Shown: positions 34,121 to 47,388, numbered from the stretch's first letter. The stretch is DNA of 64,000 nt from Torreya grandis (GCA_037957365.1 JARHVA010002007.1:62001-126000); one strand, 5' to 3'. Notes: a model not told the origin generated them from the sequence alone. Numbers and translations: made by a program.

Positions 34121-35289
34121 TTATAATGGAAAAGAGAGGGTATTTATACCTATTTCAAATGACCAAGGACCCCTCTCTGTTGAGAACATGGACATTGAGG
34201 ATGAATTCAACCATATCTATAACATCACAATGCAAGGCATTGAGATCCTAAACCAATTAATCAATGAATCATCTTTTGGTAAGATGGACATTCAACCTCA
34301 GACACTACAAATGTTACTTATGATCGATGGGTCGAGGAAGCGTATGAGACCACTAGTCAATGGTACTGCTTAGGGAGAGCAAAAGTTCCAAAACTAGTAA
34401 AGACAAGTTGGATATAAATTGATCACACTCTTGAAATATGGATCCCTTACACCAATAAAAGGGGGAAAAGAGTGTTTCACATCATTAATGGAAAAATTAT
34501 TGCACTCCTAAGGTATGAAGGAAGTAATTCCATAGAATACTATGTCCATGACATTAAGTCATGCATCCCAAAAGAGGTGGATAGAATGGGCACACTAGTG
34601 TACACAATAAAAATCACTACCACTCATTGGGGGGTAGTAAAAAATACTATCTTGCCAACTTGATAGGATGTAAAGGTAGCCATTTGCACCAGATTTGGAA
34701 GAAGTAACTAGGACCTAGACATTTCAGCTTACTTTGGTGACTCTGACCTCATAGCACATGTATGAATTTATGAATAAATGTGGACTATTTGTGGTGAAAA
34801 TGCTCCAAGAAATTTATGGGTGCACACCTTCTAAATAACCTTAAATACTTGGGTGTGGGCATGGTACGTATCAAATGAGACATGCTATGAAATAGAAAAC
34901 TAGAATGACCTTAAGGAGTAGTTTGTTCATACCTTCTCCTTTTCTTTTTAAAATCTTGAACTAATTGAGCTATTATAGATAGTTCAAATGTTAGTGTTTG
35001 AGTACATCACTATATTGGAAGAGAACCTAAGGGACATGTTCAGAAAAAAGGATTATCACTCCCAACTTTCTCTAAAGAACAAATTCTAAATAGTGACTCT
35101 AGTGATGAAGATGATGGCATTTGGAAAGCATGCAACTAGAAGAATTGGGAAGGGGAAAAAGAGTTAGTGCGCCAAGTTAAGGATGACACCCAAAAATAAA
35201 AAGACCCTACCCATATTTAGGTAAAGATAATTAAGGGTAGTATTTAGGTCATAGATTTCCTCCAAGAGAATTATGAACCTTACCAAGCA
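34121..35289 (+). other. Linker between protease and RT of element D
   Basis: Fragments of open frame (34095-34373, 34472-34663) with no recognised domain. 34480-34660 reads GKIIALLRYEGSN and DIKSCIPKEVDRMG, so a spacer between protease and RT was probably coding. Confidence 0.45.
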
Positions 35290-36160
35290 CCGTTAAAAAC
35301 TATGAAGGTAGATATCATCTTGGAGGGGGAACCCAAAATTACCATTCTAGGTTCCTATTGGTCTGACATAGAACTAACATGTATTTTTGATCTACTAAAA
35401 TAATTATAAGACCTATTCCCATGAAACTATAAGGATTTGAAAGGCATCCACCCATCCCTCAAGAAGATGAGCATAAAACTAGTCAACAACATGAGGCTAG
35501 TCAAAAAATGGCCCTATAAAATGAACCCAAATCTTCATGCCAAGATCTAAATTGAGATCAATGGCATGTTAGTTGTAGGAATTATATACCTAGTCTAAGA
35601 GTCTAAATGGGCCATCACCATGGTCATTATCATCAAAAAGGATGGGTGCATTAGAATTCATGTTGACTACAGAATAATGAATGTTGCTTATGTGATTGAC
35701 CCTATCCCAACTCCTTTCACTGACAAAGTATTGGATGACATCATAGGTTATGAAATATACACATTTTCAAATGGATTTTTAGGATACCATCAAGTCCAAA
35801 TTGAGGAGGAGGACAAGCCAAAAATCACATTTGTGATCGAGTGGGTATGTTTTACATATAACATGATGCCCTTTGGGCTAAAGAATGCACCTGTAATTTT
35901 CTCCCAAGTGGTGATCACTACATTCAAAGACTTTATTCACAAGTTCATCCAAGTGTATTTAGATGGTTGGATAGTGTATGGATTGGTAAATGATCACTAT
36001 GATAATTTTTGCCTAACATTTGAAAGGTGTCGACAATTAAAAATCTCTTTGAATCTCAAGAAGTGTATTTTTGCAATGATGTTTGGCACATTGTTCGAGC
36101 ACATCATCTTCAAGGATGGTCTACTCATTGATCCAACTAATTGTAATCATCCTTAAAATT
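35290..36160 (+). pseudogene. Gypsy reverse transcriptase of element D
   Basis: Upstream motifs appear at 35290-35620 with several stops. 35620-36156 is open for 178 codons: KKDGCIRIHVDYRIMN (residues 5-20), then TFSNGFLGYHQVQIEEED (near 48-65) where the first catalytic Asp of the usual DGFSGY block is Asn. MPFGLKNAPVIFSQV (near 82-96) is well kept. QVYLDGWIVY (near 110-119) has the YLDD box changed to YLDG. CRQLKISLNLKKC and the FGTLFEH block follow. RT copies RNA into cDNA; two catalytic aspartates are lost, so it is dead although the frame is open. Confidence 0.85.
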
Positions 36161-36660
36161 CAAACACCATCAATTCATAAATATATCCATGCCTTTCTTG
36201 GATATTTTAGATATTATAAGAAGTTCATAATGAGTTATACCAGGATTAAGATGCCACTAGAGGAACTATTGTATAAGGATGGTCCATTCTATTGGGTTGT
36301 GATGTAGGAGGATTATTTTGAGACCTTGAAGATCAAGCTAGCAAGTGCACCAATACTATAATTTTGTGATTGGGAAACTCCCTTCCATGTCCATTTTGAT
36401 GCCTCTAGTACTGTAATTGATTTCATTCACACATAATTAGGTGAGGGAAAAATGGATCATCCTATTTATTTTGCAAGCAGGAAACTAACCAAGGTAGAAT
36501 AAAATTACACTACAATTGAGCATGAGGCATTTGTCATGGTTTATAGCCTTTATAAGTTTTGACAATATTTGTTTGTAACCCCATTTGTCTTTTTTACTAT
36601 TCATAAGTCATTTAAGTATGTGGTAAACAAGCCTATTTTTCATGGGCATATTTTTTGATG
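36161..36660 (+). pseudogene. RNase H of element D
   Basis: FLGYFRYYKKFIMSYTRIKMPLE (start of the connection, kept open at 36083-36307) is followed by FHVHFDASS near 36390, with the first RNase H Asp, and HPIYFASRKLT and TTIEHEAFVMVYSLYKF near 36460-36560. These are the standard gypsy RNase H motifs. Stops and one shift break the frame. Confidence 0.75.
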
Positions 36661-37399
36661 GATCATTTTGTTCTAAGAATTCTAATTTTTGTTGTAGTCA
36701 AGCCTAAAAAATAAAACTCATACCTAGACCATCTATCCACCATTAAATTTGGAGATTCAGTAGTGTTAATTGAAGATGATATGGTTGATACACAACTCTA
36801 CAGGATCTAATACATCCTAAAAGACTTAACAGAGATCACCACATTTTTGACCTCTGGATTTGTGCCTCAAACCATGACAACTGAAGAAAAAAAGCATGTT
36901 GTGGTTCATGCCACACCATTTCTACTCATTGTTAAGGAAGTGTACAAATTAGGATGCAATGAGATCATGAACTAATGTGTCTAAGAGCATGAACGGGACC
37001 CATTACTACAATAAGTTCATGAGGGGATTATTGTAGGCCATTGTGTTGGAGATGCCATAACATGAAATGTTCTATAATTAGGCTTATGGTAATCGACTAT
37101 GTTTAATGATTAAAAATAATATGCCAAAATATGTGGCATATTCTAGTATACAATAAATCCAAACCATGGGGATGAAATTCCCCTCCTCCCCATCTTTACA
37201 TAGGATCTATTTGAAAAAGGACCATTTATTTTTTTTAGCCTATTACTCCCATCATGAGGTGAATAGGGACATGATACATTTTGGCTACAATAGATTATTT
37301 TAATAAGTGGGTAGAAGTGGTGCCAACCAAATATTGTATATTTTTGATGGTCACATGATTCATTTGGTAAAACATTATCAGTAGGTATGGGTGCCCACT
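36661..37399 (+). pseudogene. Integrase N-terminal part of element D, interrupted at 37399
   Basis: After the RNase H comes decayed sequence. Around 37040-37150 it reads NRLCLMIKNNMPKYVAYSSIQ, the place of the zinc-binding region with its cysteines lost. Core-like words follow near 37255-37399 (HFGYNRLF, VKHYQ). It runs up to YGCPL-like sequence, split by the solo LTR inside the codon for Leu. Confidence 0.6.
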
Positions 37400-38503
<1,104 letters not shown>

Positions 38504-38860
38504 CCACTCATTGTGAATAGAAATCATGACACACATTTCATCAATAAAATAGTTTAGGTCATGTTATCTAATTATATGGTGGTGCCCCATAAAATGACAC
38601 CCTACCACCCCCAAGCTAATGTCACCATAGAAGCATTAAATAAAATATTGGGGACATGCCTCACCAAAATCTGTGGCATTGGTCATAAGGATTGGAATGA
38701 TTATATGGCAACTGTGTTATGGTCCTATCACATGACATACAAGCAATTGAAGAAGGCTACACCATTATAACTAGCATTTAGCATAGAGGCCATCTAAACA
38801 ATAGAGTTCTTAGTGCCTTTGTTGTGCATCATGTGTATTGGTCGATTGGATGATCAAGAT
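38504..38860 (+). pseudogene. Integrase C-terminal half of element D
   Basis: Resumes after the solo LTR with LIVNRNHDTHFINK (the usual SDQGTHF block is damaged, the second Asp being HD). 38561-38770 is open for 69 codons: HKMTPYHPQANVTIEALNKI, the third catalytic region with Glu kept, and DWNDYMATVLWSYHMTYKQL. These are the hallmarks of a gypsy integrase core end. Confidence 0.8.
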
Positions 38861-41800
38861 TTATTAAGTACATTCTTAGAAATTTGAAGAGTCGAGATGA
38901 GACATGTGCCCAAGCACGATGGAGCCAACAGATAGAGAAGGCCTACCAAAATACATGACATGATAAGCACATCAAGGGTAAGGTGTTTACAAAAGGTTTA
39001 TCAATCCTTTTATATGATTCTAAGTACCTAAGGCACTCAAGAAAATTATAGATCATATGGATGTGACCTTATGTCATCCACAACATCCTAGAGAATGGTG
39101 CATGAGAAATGCACAGATTGATTGATTAAATGTTCCCTAGACATTTCAATGTAAATGGATTGAAACTATACCATCACTAGAATGACACTTGCACCCTCTA
39201 ACACTGACTTTCTCGTCAAAATCCAAGCACTTTTTATTGTGACCATAATAAAATTAGCATGAGCTAAATATTTACCTTATGGTTTTTTTCTTTTATGGTG
39301 TTTGAATAAGTGTGGTACTTTTAGGCCCATAGTAGAACATTCCTGGAACTTGTACTTGCATAACTCCAATTGAGTGAGTTAAGTCTGATCATTTTTTAAA
39401 CACTTGTGACTAGACACCCAAGTTTATGGGTGCATGTGAAGTCTATCAGGGTAATTAAACTATAGTATAATTTGAAAAGTAAAGTGCACAAGGTGTTCAT
39501 ATGAAAGAGACCAAGAGGAGATAGTGAGGCATTAGAGGACTAGCAAAAGGATTTGTATGGGGTAGGGGAGGTTGAAGCAAGAGACAGTAAATCATAGAGA
39601 AATTGACCAAGAAAGTGAGGCATGCTTGAAAGGAAACCTAACACCAAAGAAAAAAGGGAACTTTAGAGGCTAAATTGCATGCATGTGAAGCATTATGCCC
39701 ATTTAACTAGAAGGAAGGTGAATGTCACACCAAAATAAACAAAGCAAAAAAGTGACCATTTTGATAGTTGACACCCACCCAATAGTTGGTAGGAAGTGGT
39801 ATTTTAAATTACCTATCACTTCCCTAAAGAAACCATTAACAGAGTAGCAAAGAGTTAAAGCCACTAGAAAGAGAAAATGTTATCATAAGGAAAACAAGTT
39901 CCACTTAGCCTTCCCAAGTGTGAGCAAAAAAGTGAGTAGGAGATTATGTTTCTCTCTAAGGAGAAGAGGAGGCAAATGAACAGAATTTGAAGGAAAAACA
40001 AGAAAGCAAATATTTCATCAGGATAACTAGTCAACCATTAATGGGGCAGGAATCTCAAATAGCCAAATTCATGGTTGTATTTCCTTCAATTATGAAACAA
40101 ACTAGTCACCATTTCAGGGTTTGGTAGGATCAATTAGCTACATTTTAACTATAGCATATTTAGAATGGGGAAGAAAATACTAAGCTAAGAAACACATAAG
40201 GATTCAAATAAAGTGAAAGCAATAAGGGAAGTAGCTACCACAAAATTTGAGGCATAATTGGTAGGAGTTAACGTCATGGAGATTTATTCATCAACAAGCG
40301 CAAAGCTTTCCTACTACAAAATGAATTATCCACCAGAAGTCATAGTGGGGGAAAGTGGGTATCTTTTTCCCATGCGTGCAAGTTTAAATACTATAACTAT
40401 AGAATGGGTAGCAATGTACAAGAGTTGAACAAAGATTAGATGGTAGACATAGGAAAAAATACCAAGGTATGCACCACACTCTTTTATGTCTCTATCAGAT
40501 ACAAGTTACAAACCATAGGCATAACATAACTCTTTAAGATACCAATCTTAGGCAATCCATAAGACCTGGTGCATTTCCTTCTCTTATGGGTGCATGGTGA
40601 CCGGTTCTATTTTTTTAGATGGCACATGAGAATTTTTATAAGCTGCATAAGTAGAATCATAGGGATACCTTATGTAGGAGAAAAAATATGGAAGATGATG
40701 GATTAAATTGTAGAAGTAGAGAGGTTCAAAAAACTCTTGGGCTATTATAGGTTAGGATTTGCATTCCCTATAAAAGACATCCAAGACCTAGGCATAAGGG
40801 TAGCACCGCACCTGGTAAGCACCCAAATTTGCCTAGCATATGGGAATCATGACCTTCATCATGATGTAACACTTGTTTGTGGTGTGCCTAGCATTCACAT
40901 ATGGAAATATTTCAGGTTAGCTCTAATTAATTTATGCATTCTCAACCAAATACTTCATGGTGGAATTGAAGAGGATCCCGAATGTGCAATAGATCGATAT
41001 CTAGGCCAAAGCTATGGATTATGAGAGAAGGATGATGAGGTACCAATATGTACACCCTAGAACCAAGGTAACCAGGGATGAAGAGGATGATAGTGATAGG
41101 ACTAACATCCATCCCCTTCAAAGGGTAATAATCAATGAAAAAAAATCAACTTTTACCATGAGATGAAGTTGCATAAGAAGGGTAGAGATCTTGGAAAGGA
41201 TGATGAATGCCCCCTCTTATCCAATGATGAAGGAAAGGATGCACTAAAAGTTTAGGAAAATTCACTCCTAATGAAGTGGGGTGAAAAATTAGAGGAAATT
41301 ATGGAGTGCATATAATTGAAGATAGCCTCTAAGGAATAAATCACATTACCTACCCAAAAGAAACATGTAACATTCAAGCAAGAGGTGCTTCTTCCAGCAA
41401 GCATCCAAGAAAAACTAAGGGACCTATAGCATTCCCTACCAAGACCCTTATGGATATGGAAAAATAGGTGGCCCTAGCACTCATAATAGAAGAAGAGACT
41501 AAAGAAGATAGGGCAGGGACTTATATCCTATAAATAGAGGAAGGTGAAGAGGAGCTCGATGTTGGAAACATTTAAGAAGCCCTATAAAGTAGCATGGCCA
41601 CTGCACTAAAATTAACTTAAGAAATGGTGAGCCTTACATCTGGCACAACCTTGATAAAGACCCTACCTAATAAATTGACACCAAAATCCAAGTATAAGGC
41701 CTCCCTAGAAGCCCCTTAATATATTTAGGAGAAAAGAGCAACCTAGAGGAATATGGGACTCAGTGAGTAAGATATAACCTAAGATTTGGTGCTTGAATAA

Positions 41801-43311
41801 AATCAAAAGCTTGATTAGGAATAAAAAAGGCCAAGTTGGATAAGAGGGCCCTAAAATTACCCTTGAGCAATGCACCGGTAGTTGAGGTGGTTGAACAGGC
41901 ACCAAGTGACCCTGTTAGACAAGTAGAGGAAGCTTCTAAGGCATGCCCAAGTAGTATAGGGGTGTCTAAACCAAAAAAAACTAATACTAGTGCCTCAAAG
42001 AAATAAATCGAGACAGTTGAGGAGCACCAACAATAACAAGGAAACCCTAGTACCAAATGTATAATCCTTGAGATACATATTGAGAAACCCCAAGATGAAT
42101 AAATAGATGAGGAGGAGAAGTCTGATGAAGCACCCCCTAAGGACCATACAAGTGACTCCTCATAGGATCACGTTGAAAAGAACGATGGAACCAATGAAGA
42201 GGAAAATTTTCACATGGAGAAGGTTATTTTCAAAAAGGATAAAAGAGAGCTCAATATTAGAGAAATAGCATAGAAGAATTGGGGGACAAAGATTTATACT
42301 TATACAAAACCATGCCCCATAGGCTGCCATGATAAGGATGTGCAAGCAACTTTTATTTGTGTTGGACCATTACATGGATGAGCCCTAATTCGAGACACCA
42401 AAGGATACTACTTTGAGCCTAGAAGATACTAAGGAAGGGAAGGAATACCTTCTTATTAACCCATGCACCATGAACCCAATCCAATTTAGGAATACACTAA
42501 TAAAATTGGCCATAGAAGTAATGTACTAGAATGTCATAAATGATGACAAGGTGAGGAAACTAAAAATACTCCTCAAGGAAGCCAAGGAGGAAGCAAGGCC
42601 AATAGGTTCAAATTGTAATACATTTATGAGTGCATGGAAGTGGCTAATCCATCTCTTTTGGTCAGTGTCAATACCACAAACCTATCAAAGGTTGATAATA
42701 TTTGTGTATTAGTGGATTAGATGCTCCCAAGACTATAACCCAAACTAGCACAAGAAGAAAAAGAAGAGGAAGACCCCATTATCATAATGAAGAAGCAACT
42801 ATCAGTTTGTAAAGTTGAAAGAGGGTTTAAAAATAGTAGATGTAATCTTCTTAAACTTATTCAGCCAAGCCTTAGTGATATATGTACACTTAAATCAAGT
42901 GAAATATGAGGAGTATCTAATGGTTAAATTCTACTCCTTAGCAAGGTAGAAAGCTTATAGATCACAGGTAGTGTAAACATAGTGAGAAATTAGATCAAAG
43001 ACCAGGAGATAACCTTAGAAGAACTCTTTTATGCTCTGCATACTAAGGAATGTGAGTAAGTGGAGATCTTAGACATGTGGTAAAGTCACAAGTTAACATA
43101 TAATCCTTTTGTAAAGAGTTAGATAAAATAGATACACTTATGCTCATCATTGCATCAACTGATATTGATAGCACTACAAAATAAATCAAGCTAGCCATAA
43201 AGGGATTTTAGGATTTCAACGCAGAGCTCATGGAGAATGCACCTGAGTTTTGTGCTCCCAAAATTTTGAAATCTTAGTCTAAGGGTGGACTAGGGTTTTT
43301 GTATGGGGAAA
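38861..43311 (+). pseudogene. Long decayed 3' region of element D, possible extra ORF
   Basis: About 4.4 kb between integrase and 3' LTR. The frames are short but the content looks formerly coding in parts: 40737-41024 is open for 95 codons, and 41480-42800 is rich in Glu and Lys codons with readable pieces (EGEEELDVGNI, DTTLSLEDTKEGKEYLLINP, LKILLKEAKEEARPIG). No envelope signal, membrane segment or known domain is recognised. Athila elements often carry an envelope-like ORF here; this could be one, or an unrelated acquired sequence. The polypurine tract TATGGGGAAA ends it. Confidence 0.45.
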
Positions 43312-44436
43312 TATTGGGCCCGTAACCCATTTATTGGAGTTTTTACACCAACTTGATATCCACCTCAATGTGTCTATATATTTTTGGCAAGTGATTCGCC
43401 TAATGGTTTTGGTAGCCAACTAGAAGATGTAGTGTAAATCATGCACTAGTTGGTCGATTGCTAACCATATCCAAGATAATTAAGACATTAATGAAGCTTT
43501 TAAGAACATGGTAAGTAGAGTATGTGAATCATAGGGTCATGGAGTTGGTAGTTATGATGATGGAACTCTATCTTAGTGCTCAGTATGTACCTTCCACCCT
43601 AGCAAAGATGCTCCTAAAGGCTTATATAAATAGCTCTAACCAGAGAATGAAAAGAGATAGAAAACTATAGTGAAGCTCTAGTGGAATGACTTCGAAACCA
43701 TGCTCTGTAAAGTTTATACTAGCAGTCATTGAGGCTTATATATAGAATAGAGGCCACTTTGGATCCAGTTGTATGTACCCAAGCATATTTGTGAAATTAT
43801 GAGTTGTTGATGTTATGATTTTGAATATAAACTCTTACTTTGGACTTTGAACAATGAGAAATGGTGTTGCCTTAAAATATACTTGAGTTTGTCTGGTTCG
43901 CATGTCTTGTAGTATTGCTATGGGATGAAATTATTTGTGTGATGTCAAACCTTTGATTAATTATGTGAACTAAAAGTCACGTGTTTTACTAGTATTAATA
44001 TTTTAATAGTCTCTATATTTTTCATGACATCATCATCATCCTACATGTAATATGAGTATAGGTAGTGCCCATGAACCCAACCCTTAGGTAATTTGCATCT
44101 ATTTAATATGAAGAATAAGTTAAATCAAATTAGACTTGTGACCCCCTTAGTGCCATATAAACTTTGACTTACCTTGATAAAGACTTGTACTTATGGGTCT
44201 GCCCCATAATTAAGTTTATGTTGTATTGCTTGAGCCCCCCCAATGAAGCCTTATGTCATGGCACAACTATCCCAACATGAGCCCTGGTTCCTTCTCAGTT
44301 TCACTTCAAGTGAGTGCATAAGGCTCATGCCTTATTTGGATTGATGCTATCATATCCAAGTATTTAAATGTTGAGCACCAAATGATTTATCCCCTACTTG
44401 TGCTTATTTGCATAAAACCCCTAAACTTTAATAACA
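43312..44436 (+). repeat. 3' LTR of element D
   Basis: 1125 bp, first dinucleotide TA instead of TG, ending AATAACA. TATATAAA at 43623-43630. It is clearly diverged from the 5' LTR, so the insertion is old. Confidence 0.85.
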
Positions 44437-44847
44437 AAAAAAATCCAAAAACATCAATTTGCCAAATTTCTAAAAATTCAAGGTTATTCAAACACATTTT
44501 CCATGACCATGTGCTTTGTTAAATCTTGGTTGGTGATCTAAATTGATTAGTTTCTAATTTTTCCCACTTGAAAAATCTCTCCACATAATTTTTGAAAATT
44601 TTGGTCAAAAATGGTAGCTCCACCAAACCTAGTCAACACTACACTAAATTTGGTAGATTTGTAAATTTGGTGGACTTATGGATGACCCCCTCTCCAATGC
44701 ATATGGTGATTTGGAAGTCTAATTTCATTGAAAAATACCTCAAACTTTGGACTCCAAATGACAAGCAATTTTTTTTTTACTATTTTTTTGTTCTCTTCAT
44801 AGTGGCATAGATAGATTTTGCATTTGACAACATTTTTCTATAGTTGG
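44437..44847 (+). other. Middle piece of element E leader
   Basis: Matches A about 2500-2965 and I 27740-28160, including TGGTAGCTCCACCAA and the TAAATTTGGTGGA-like motif. It ends with the left copy of the F target duplication (GTTGG, 44843-44847). Confidence 0.7.
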
Positions 44848-45220
44848 TGTTAAGCACAAAATATACTGAGAGGGGGGTGAATCAGTATATTATATATCTT
44901 ATTTATTAATCAAATTCCTTTTATTTAACCACTTAACCACACATTTAAGATATCTAATAAAACTGAAACAATAATATGCACCACACAAGAGAGAGAGAGA
45001 CACCAGATTTTTAAGTGGAAACCCAAAGTGGAAAAAACTACAGAGAATAATCTCAAGTATATGAATGAGCACCAACTCAAATTAAAAATTTCAAAATCAC
45101 CAACTTACAAGATCACCAACCCCTTTGCCGAACAACAACTATTTGTTAGGTTGTGGAGCTAAAAGCTTCACTGATGCAGACATGGAGGAGGTTGCTGAGA
45201 GGTTGCTGAGTTGCAGAGCA

Positions 45221-45336
45221 ACCGACATCAGTCTGATCAGTTGACATCGGTCATATACAGTGAGAATAGCAACCAACATCATTCATGGATCAGCCGGCAT
45301 CGGTCACCTCTACGCAGACAGGGACCGACGTCGGTC
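45221..45336. promoter_or_regulatory. Cluster of ACCGACGTCGGT-type palindromes in the G 5' LTR
   Basis: Five matches to a 12-bp palindrome: near 45221, 45240, 45272, 45293 and a perfect one at 45324-45335. Most differences are C to T or G to A at CpG. They lie about 80-190 bp into the LTR, upstream of the TATA box, where enhancers would sit. ACGT cores are typical bZIP sites, so an enhancer role is plausible but inferred. Confidence 0.5.
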
Positions 45337-45477
45337 GCCTGTGTGGTTCCAGAACTGTCGGTTGCATGAACAGTTAGTTAACGAACCGGCTATTTGCATG
45401 TCAAAGGTCAATTTTAGACTTGAAGCTGTGGATCTAATTATTGTAATTAGATGTCTAATTATTGTTTTCATGAGATC

Positions 45478-45486
45478 TATATAATA
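45478..45486 (+). promoter_or_regulatory. TATA-like box of the G 5' LTR
   Basis: TATATAATA, conserved in the 3' LTR near 48712; transcription would start shortly after. Confidence 0.5.
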
Positions 45487-46285
45487 GACTCATGGGCTGT
45501 ATTGTAATTTTTCCTAGAGAGTAAGAGAGCAAATACTAGCTCCTTCAGAGAGAAGAGAGCATGGTGTGTTCCTCCTAGTGCCACAATGCCAAGTGTGGGT
45601 GCTGGTTTGGAGAATTAGAATGATTCTTCATGTATGTAGGATCTTGGTCAGCAGGTGTGCAAGGCCATGTTTGGAGATCTACATGGTAAGTAAGATCATT
45701 GATCTGCAGGTGTATGTGTGTGCATGGTCTAGGTTTGCAGGTGTGCAGAACCAAGTTGATTTGTAGGTGGTGGTAAGATCAAGGTGACAACAACACAACA
45801 GGGAGCAAGATCAGGCAGGATCTACTTAGAGTATGATGTGTACTCAGTTGGAGAGCAAGGAGGAAGGCAAGGTAGTTCTTTCCAAAGTAAGATCATTTGA
45901 GTTACAGGTTGTTGCAAGTTCATGGGAGATCTACTTGAAGTACGATTGTGTACTTGGAGTGCGTAGATTACTTGTGTACTGGTAGCAGTGATACTAACTG
46001 GTTGGAGGTGAATACCAACTCTTTGTTTGAGTTGTGTGTTGGGACCGTAAGAGAGAGAGTGAGCTCTTAAAGGTGAATTACTGAACACTTGGTGTGGCGA
46101 ACCTGTAAGGTGGAAGAGTGTGGCGTCTCTTTGTTGTAATTCTTTTTTGGAAGAGTATTAATACAATTATGTATTGTCTCTCATATTCTGTGTTGTTTCC
46201 AAATTCTAGTTACTTGTGCATTCTAGTTAAATTCCACATTTAGTTGCTTGGTAATCAATGGTGCTTACGTGGAGTTCCTAACAGT

Positions 46286-46297
46286 TGGTATCAGAGC
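46286..46297 (+). other. Primer-binding site of element G
   Basis: TGGTATCAGAGC, a perfect tRNA-iMet-type site two bases after the LTR end. Confidence 0.95.
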
Positions 46298-46355
46298 TAA
46301 GATTGCAGGGAGTAGGTTTTGTGTTTGGTTACAGGTCACTCTCAGGGGTTTCTGA

Positions 46356-47045
46356 TTGAGTGGGAGTATAGCAATGGTAGAAGAAATTACACTAAGAATG
46401 GAGGAATTGAAAGGCACAAATGATCAATTACAGTGTTATGGAAAGAAAGAGCAGGTAAAGAAAGATTGTTGGTTGGTGGGAGATCAGCATGAAAGAACTG
46501 AAGAAGCAGATGTTGCAGGTGTTGTTGCACAAGATGCTCTAGAAGGTTTCTTACATAAAGTAGAATCTTGTTTTATAGATTATGTTGCCTCTTTCCATGC
46601 AGCTCGAAATAGAGTATTTTTCCATGTTAATGTCCTTAGAGACTTTGGAAAGATTTATTTAGGGGCTAGTGTGCCTTGCCAAAGAATTCGCAAAGGGGAA
46701 GTAAAGCTGAAATTGCAGGCGGCCAACACATGGGTGTTGAAGGAAGTCATGCAGATCCTAGTCTTGAAGATGCGGCTAATTTCTTTAGGAAAGTTGGGTG
46801 ATGAGAGATGCATAAGAACTCTCACAGTGGATGCACTTGAATTAGCTGGTGGTAACAAAGTAGGTATCCTTTATCTATCTACTTATATTACTGATTCTTC
46901 TTTTATTGCAAGGACGTGGCTTTGTAGGCTTGGTCACATGAGCAAGAAGGAGATGCATGTTCTTAAGCGGAAGTCAGATGTATTTGACAGACTTAAGAAC
47001 TGGAAAGCCTTGGTGTTTCTGGAGGAGATAATGGACAGAGATTAG
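46356..47045 (+). CDS. Fused gag / protease / pre-integrase fragment of element G (229 codons, open)
   Basis: A single frame without stops that joins pieces of a copia polyprotein. Residues 10-23 resemble the start of a copia gag (MEELKGTND). The frame passes at once to a damaged zinc knuckle (CYGKKEQVKKDCW, residues 27-39), so the capsid is deleted. Residues 74-130 are protease-like: IDYVASFHA stands where D-S-G-A-S should be, so the active site is gone, and DFGKIYLG, KGEVKLKL and TWVLKEV follow. Residues 140-200 lead to WLCRLGHMSKKEM, the GAG-pre-integrase block. It then ends in unrelated sequence. An open frame after such deletions is unusual. It may be chance survival in a young element, and expression is unknown. 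Confidence 0.6.
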   Translation: MSGSIAMVEEITLRMEELKGTNDQLQCYGKKEQVKKDCWLVGDQHERTEEADVAGVVAQDALEGFLHKVESCFIDYVASFHAARNRVFFHVNVLRDFGKIYLGASVPCQRIRKGEVKLKLQAANTWVLKEVMQILVLKMRLISLGKLGDERCIRTLTVDALELAGGNKVGILYLSTYITDSSFIARTWLCRLGHMSKKEMHVLKRKSDVFDRLKNWKALVFLEEIMDRD

Positions 47046-47144
47046 CGGATGGGACTGAGTAACTCTGAGTAGAGCTATTTAGACAGGGTTTTGATCCATG
47101 GAGAGCTCGCAGGTAAAAAGTCATCACTCATAGGCGAACACAGT

Positions 47145-47376
47145 TACCAGCGTCGGTCAAGGGGAACCGATGTCGAACAGACAAGTGCCGATGTTGGTCA
47201 TGTGCAGACCAGAGCTGGTGGTGTCAGGTAGGGTGGCTATCGGCGTCAGTTAGAGAACTGATGTCAGCGACTAGGTAAGACTAATGTTGGTCAAAAAACT
47301 GGCGTCAGTAGAAAGGATAGTTGCATGGGAACTGACGTCGGTCGTATGCAGATTGTGTGGTGATCGAGGTCGGTCA
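47145..47376. repeat. Array of ACCGACGTCGGT-type palindromes inside element G
   Basis: At least nine degenerate matches in 232 bp, near 47145, 47166, 47187, 47239, 47256, 47280, 47298, 47330 and 47362, irregularly 20-50 bp apart. The sequence has no other recognisable content and sits between the pre-integrase and RT remnants, where integrase is missing. Confidence 0.6.
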
Positions 47377-47388
47377 CTATAATAGATT

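Larger units (their letters stand above)
45144..46283 (+). repeat. 5' LTR of element G
   Basis: 1140 bp, TGTTAGGTTGTGG to CCTAACA. It has GACGTC-type palindromes at 45221-45336 and a TATA-like TATATAATA at 45478-45486. Confidence 0.93.

Noticed and set aside
34095..34663. Two overlapping open frames (92 and 63 codons) in element D
   Set aside because: As separate genes they are not supported; they fit the decayed linker between gypsy protease and RT.
45822..46088. 88-codon minus-strand frame in the G LTR and its copy at 49055-49361
   Set aside because: Lies in both LTRs and antisense to transcription; explained by the repeat itself.
46286..46297. tRNA-like strings (TGGTATCAGAGC) at several sites
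   Set aside because: They are primer-binding sites next to LTRs; no cloverleaf surrounds them, so no tRNA gene is called.
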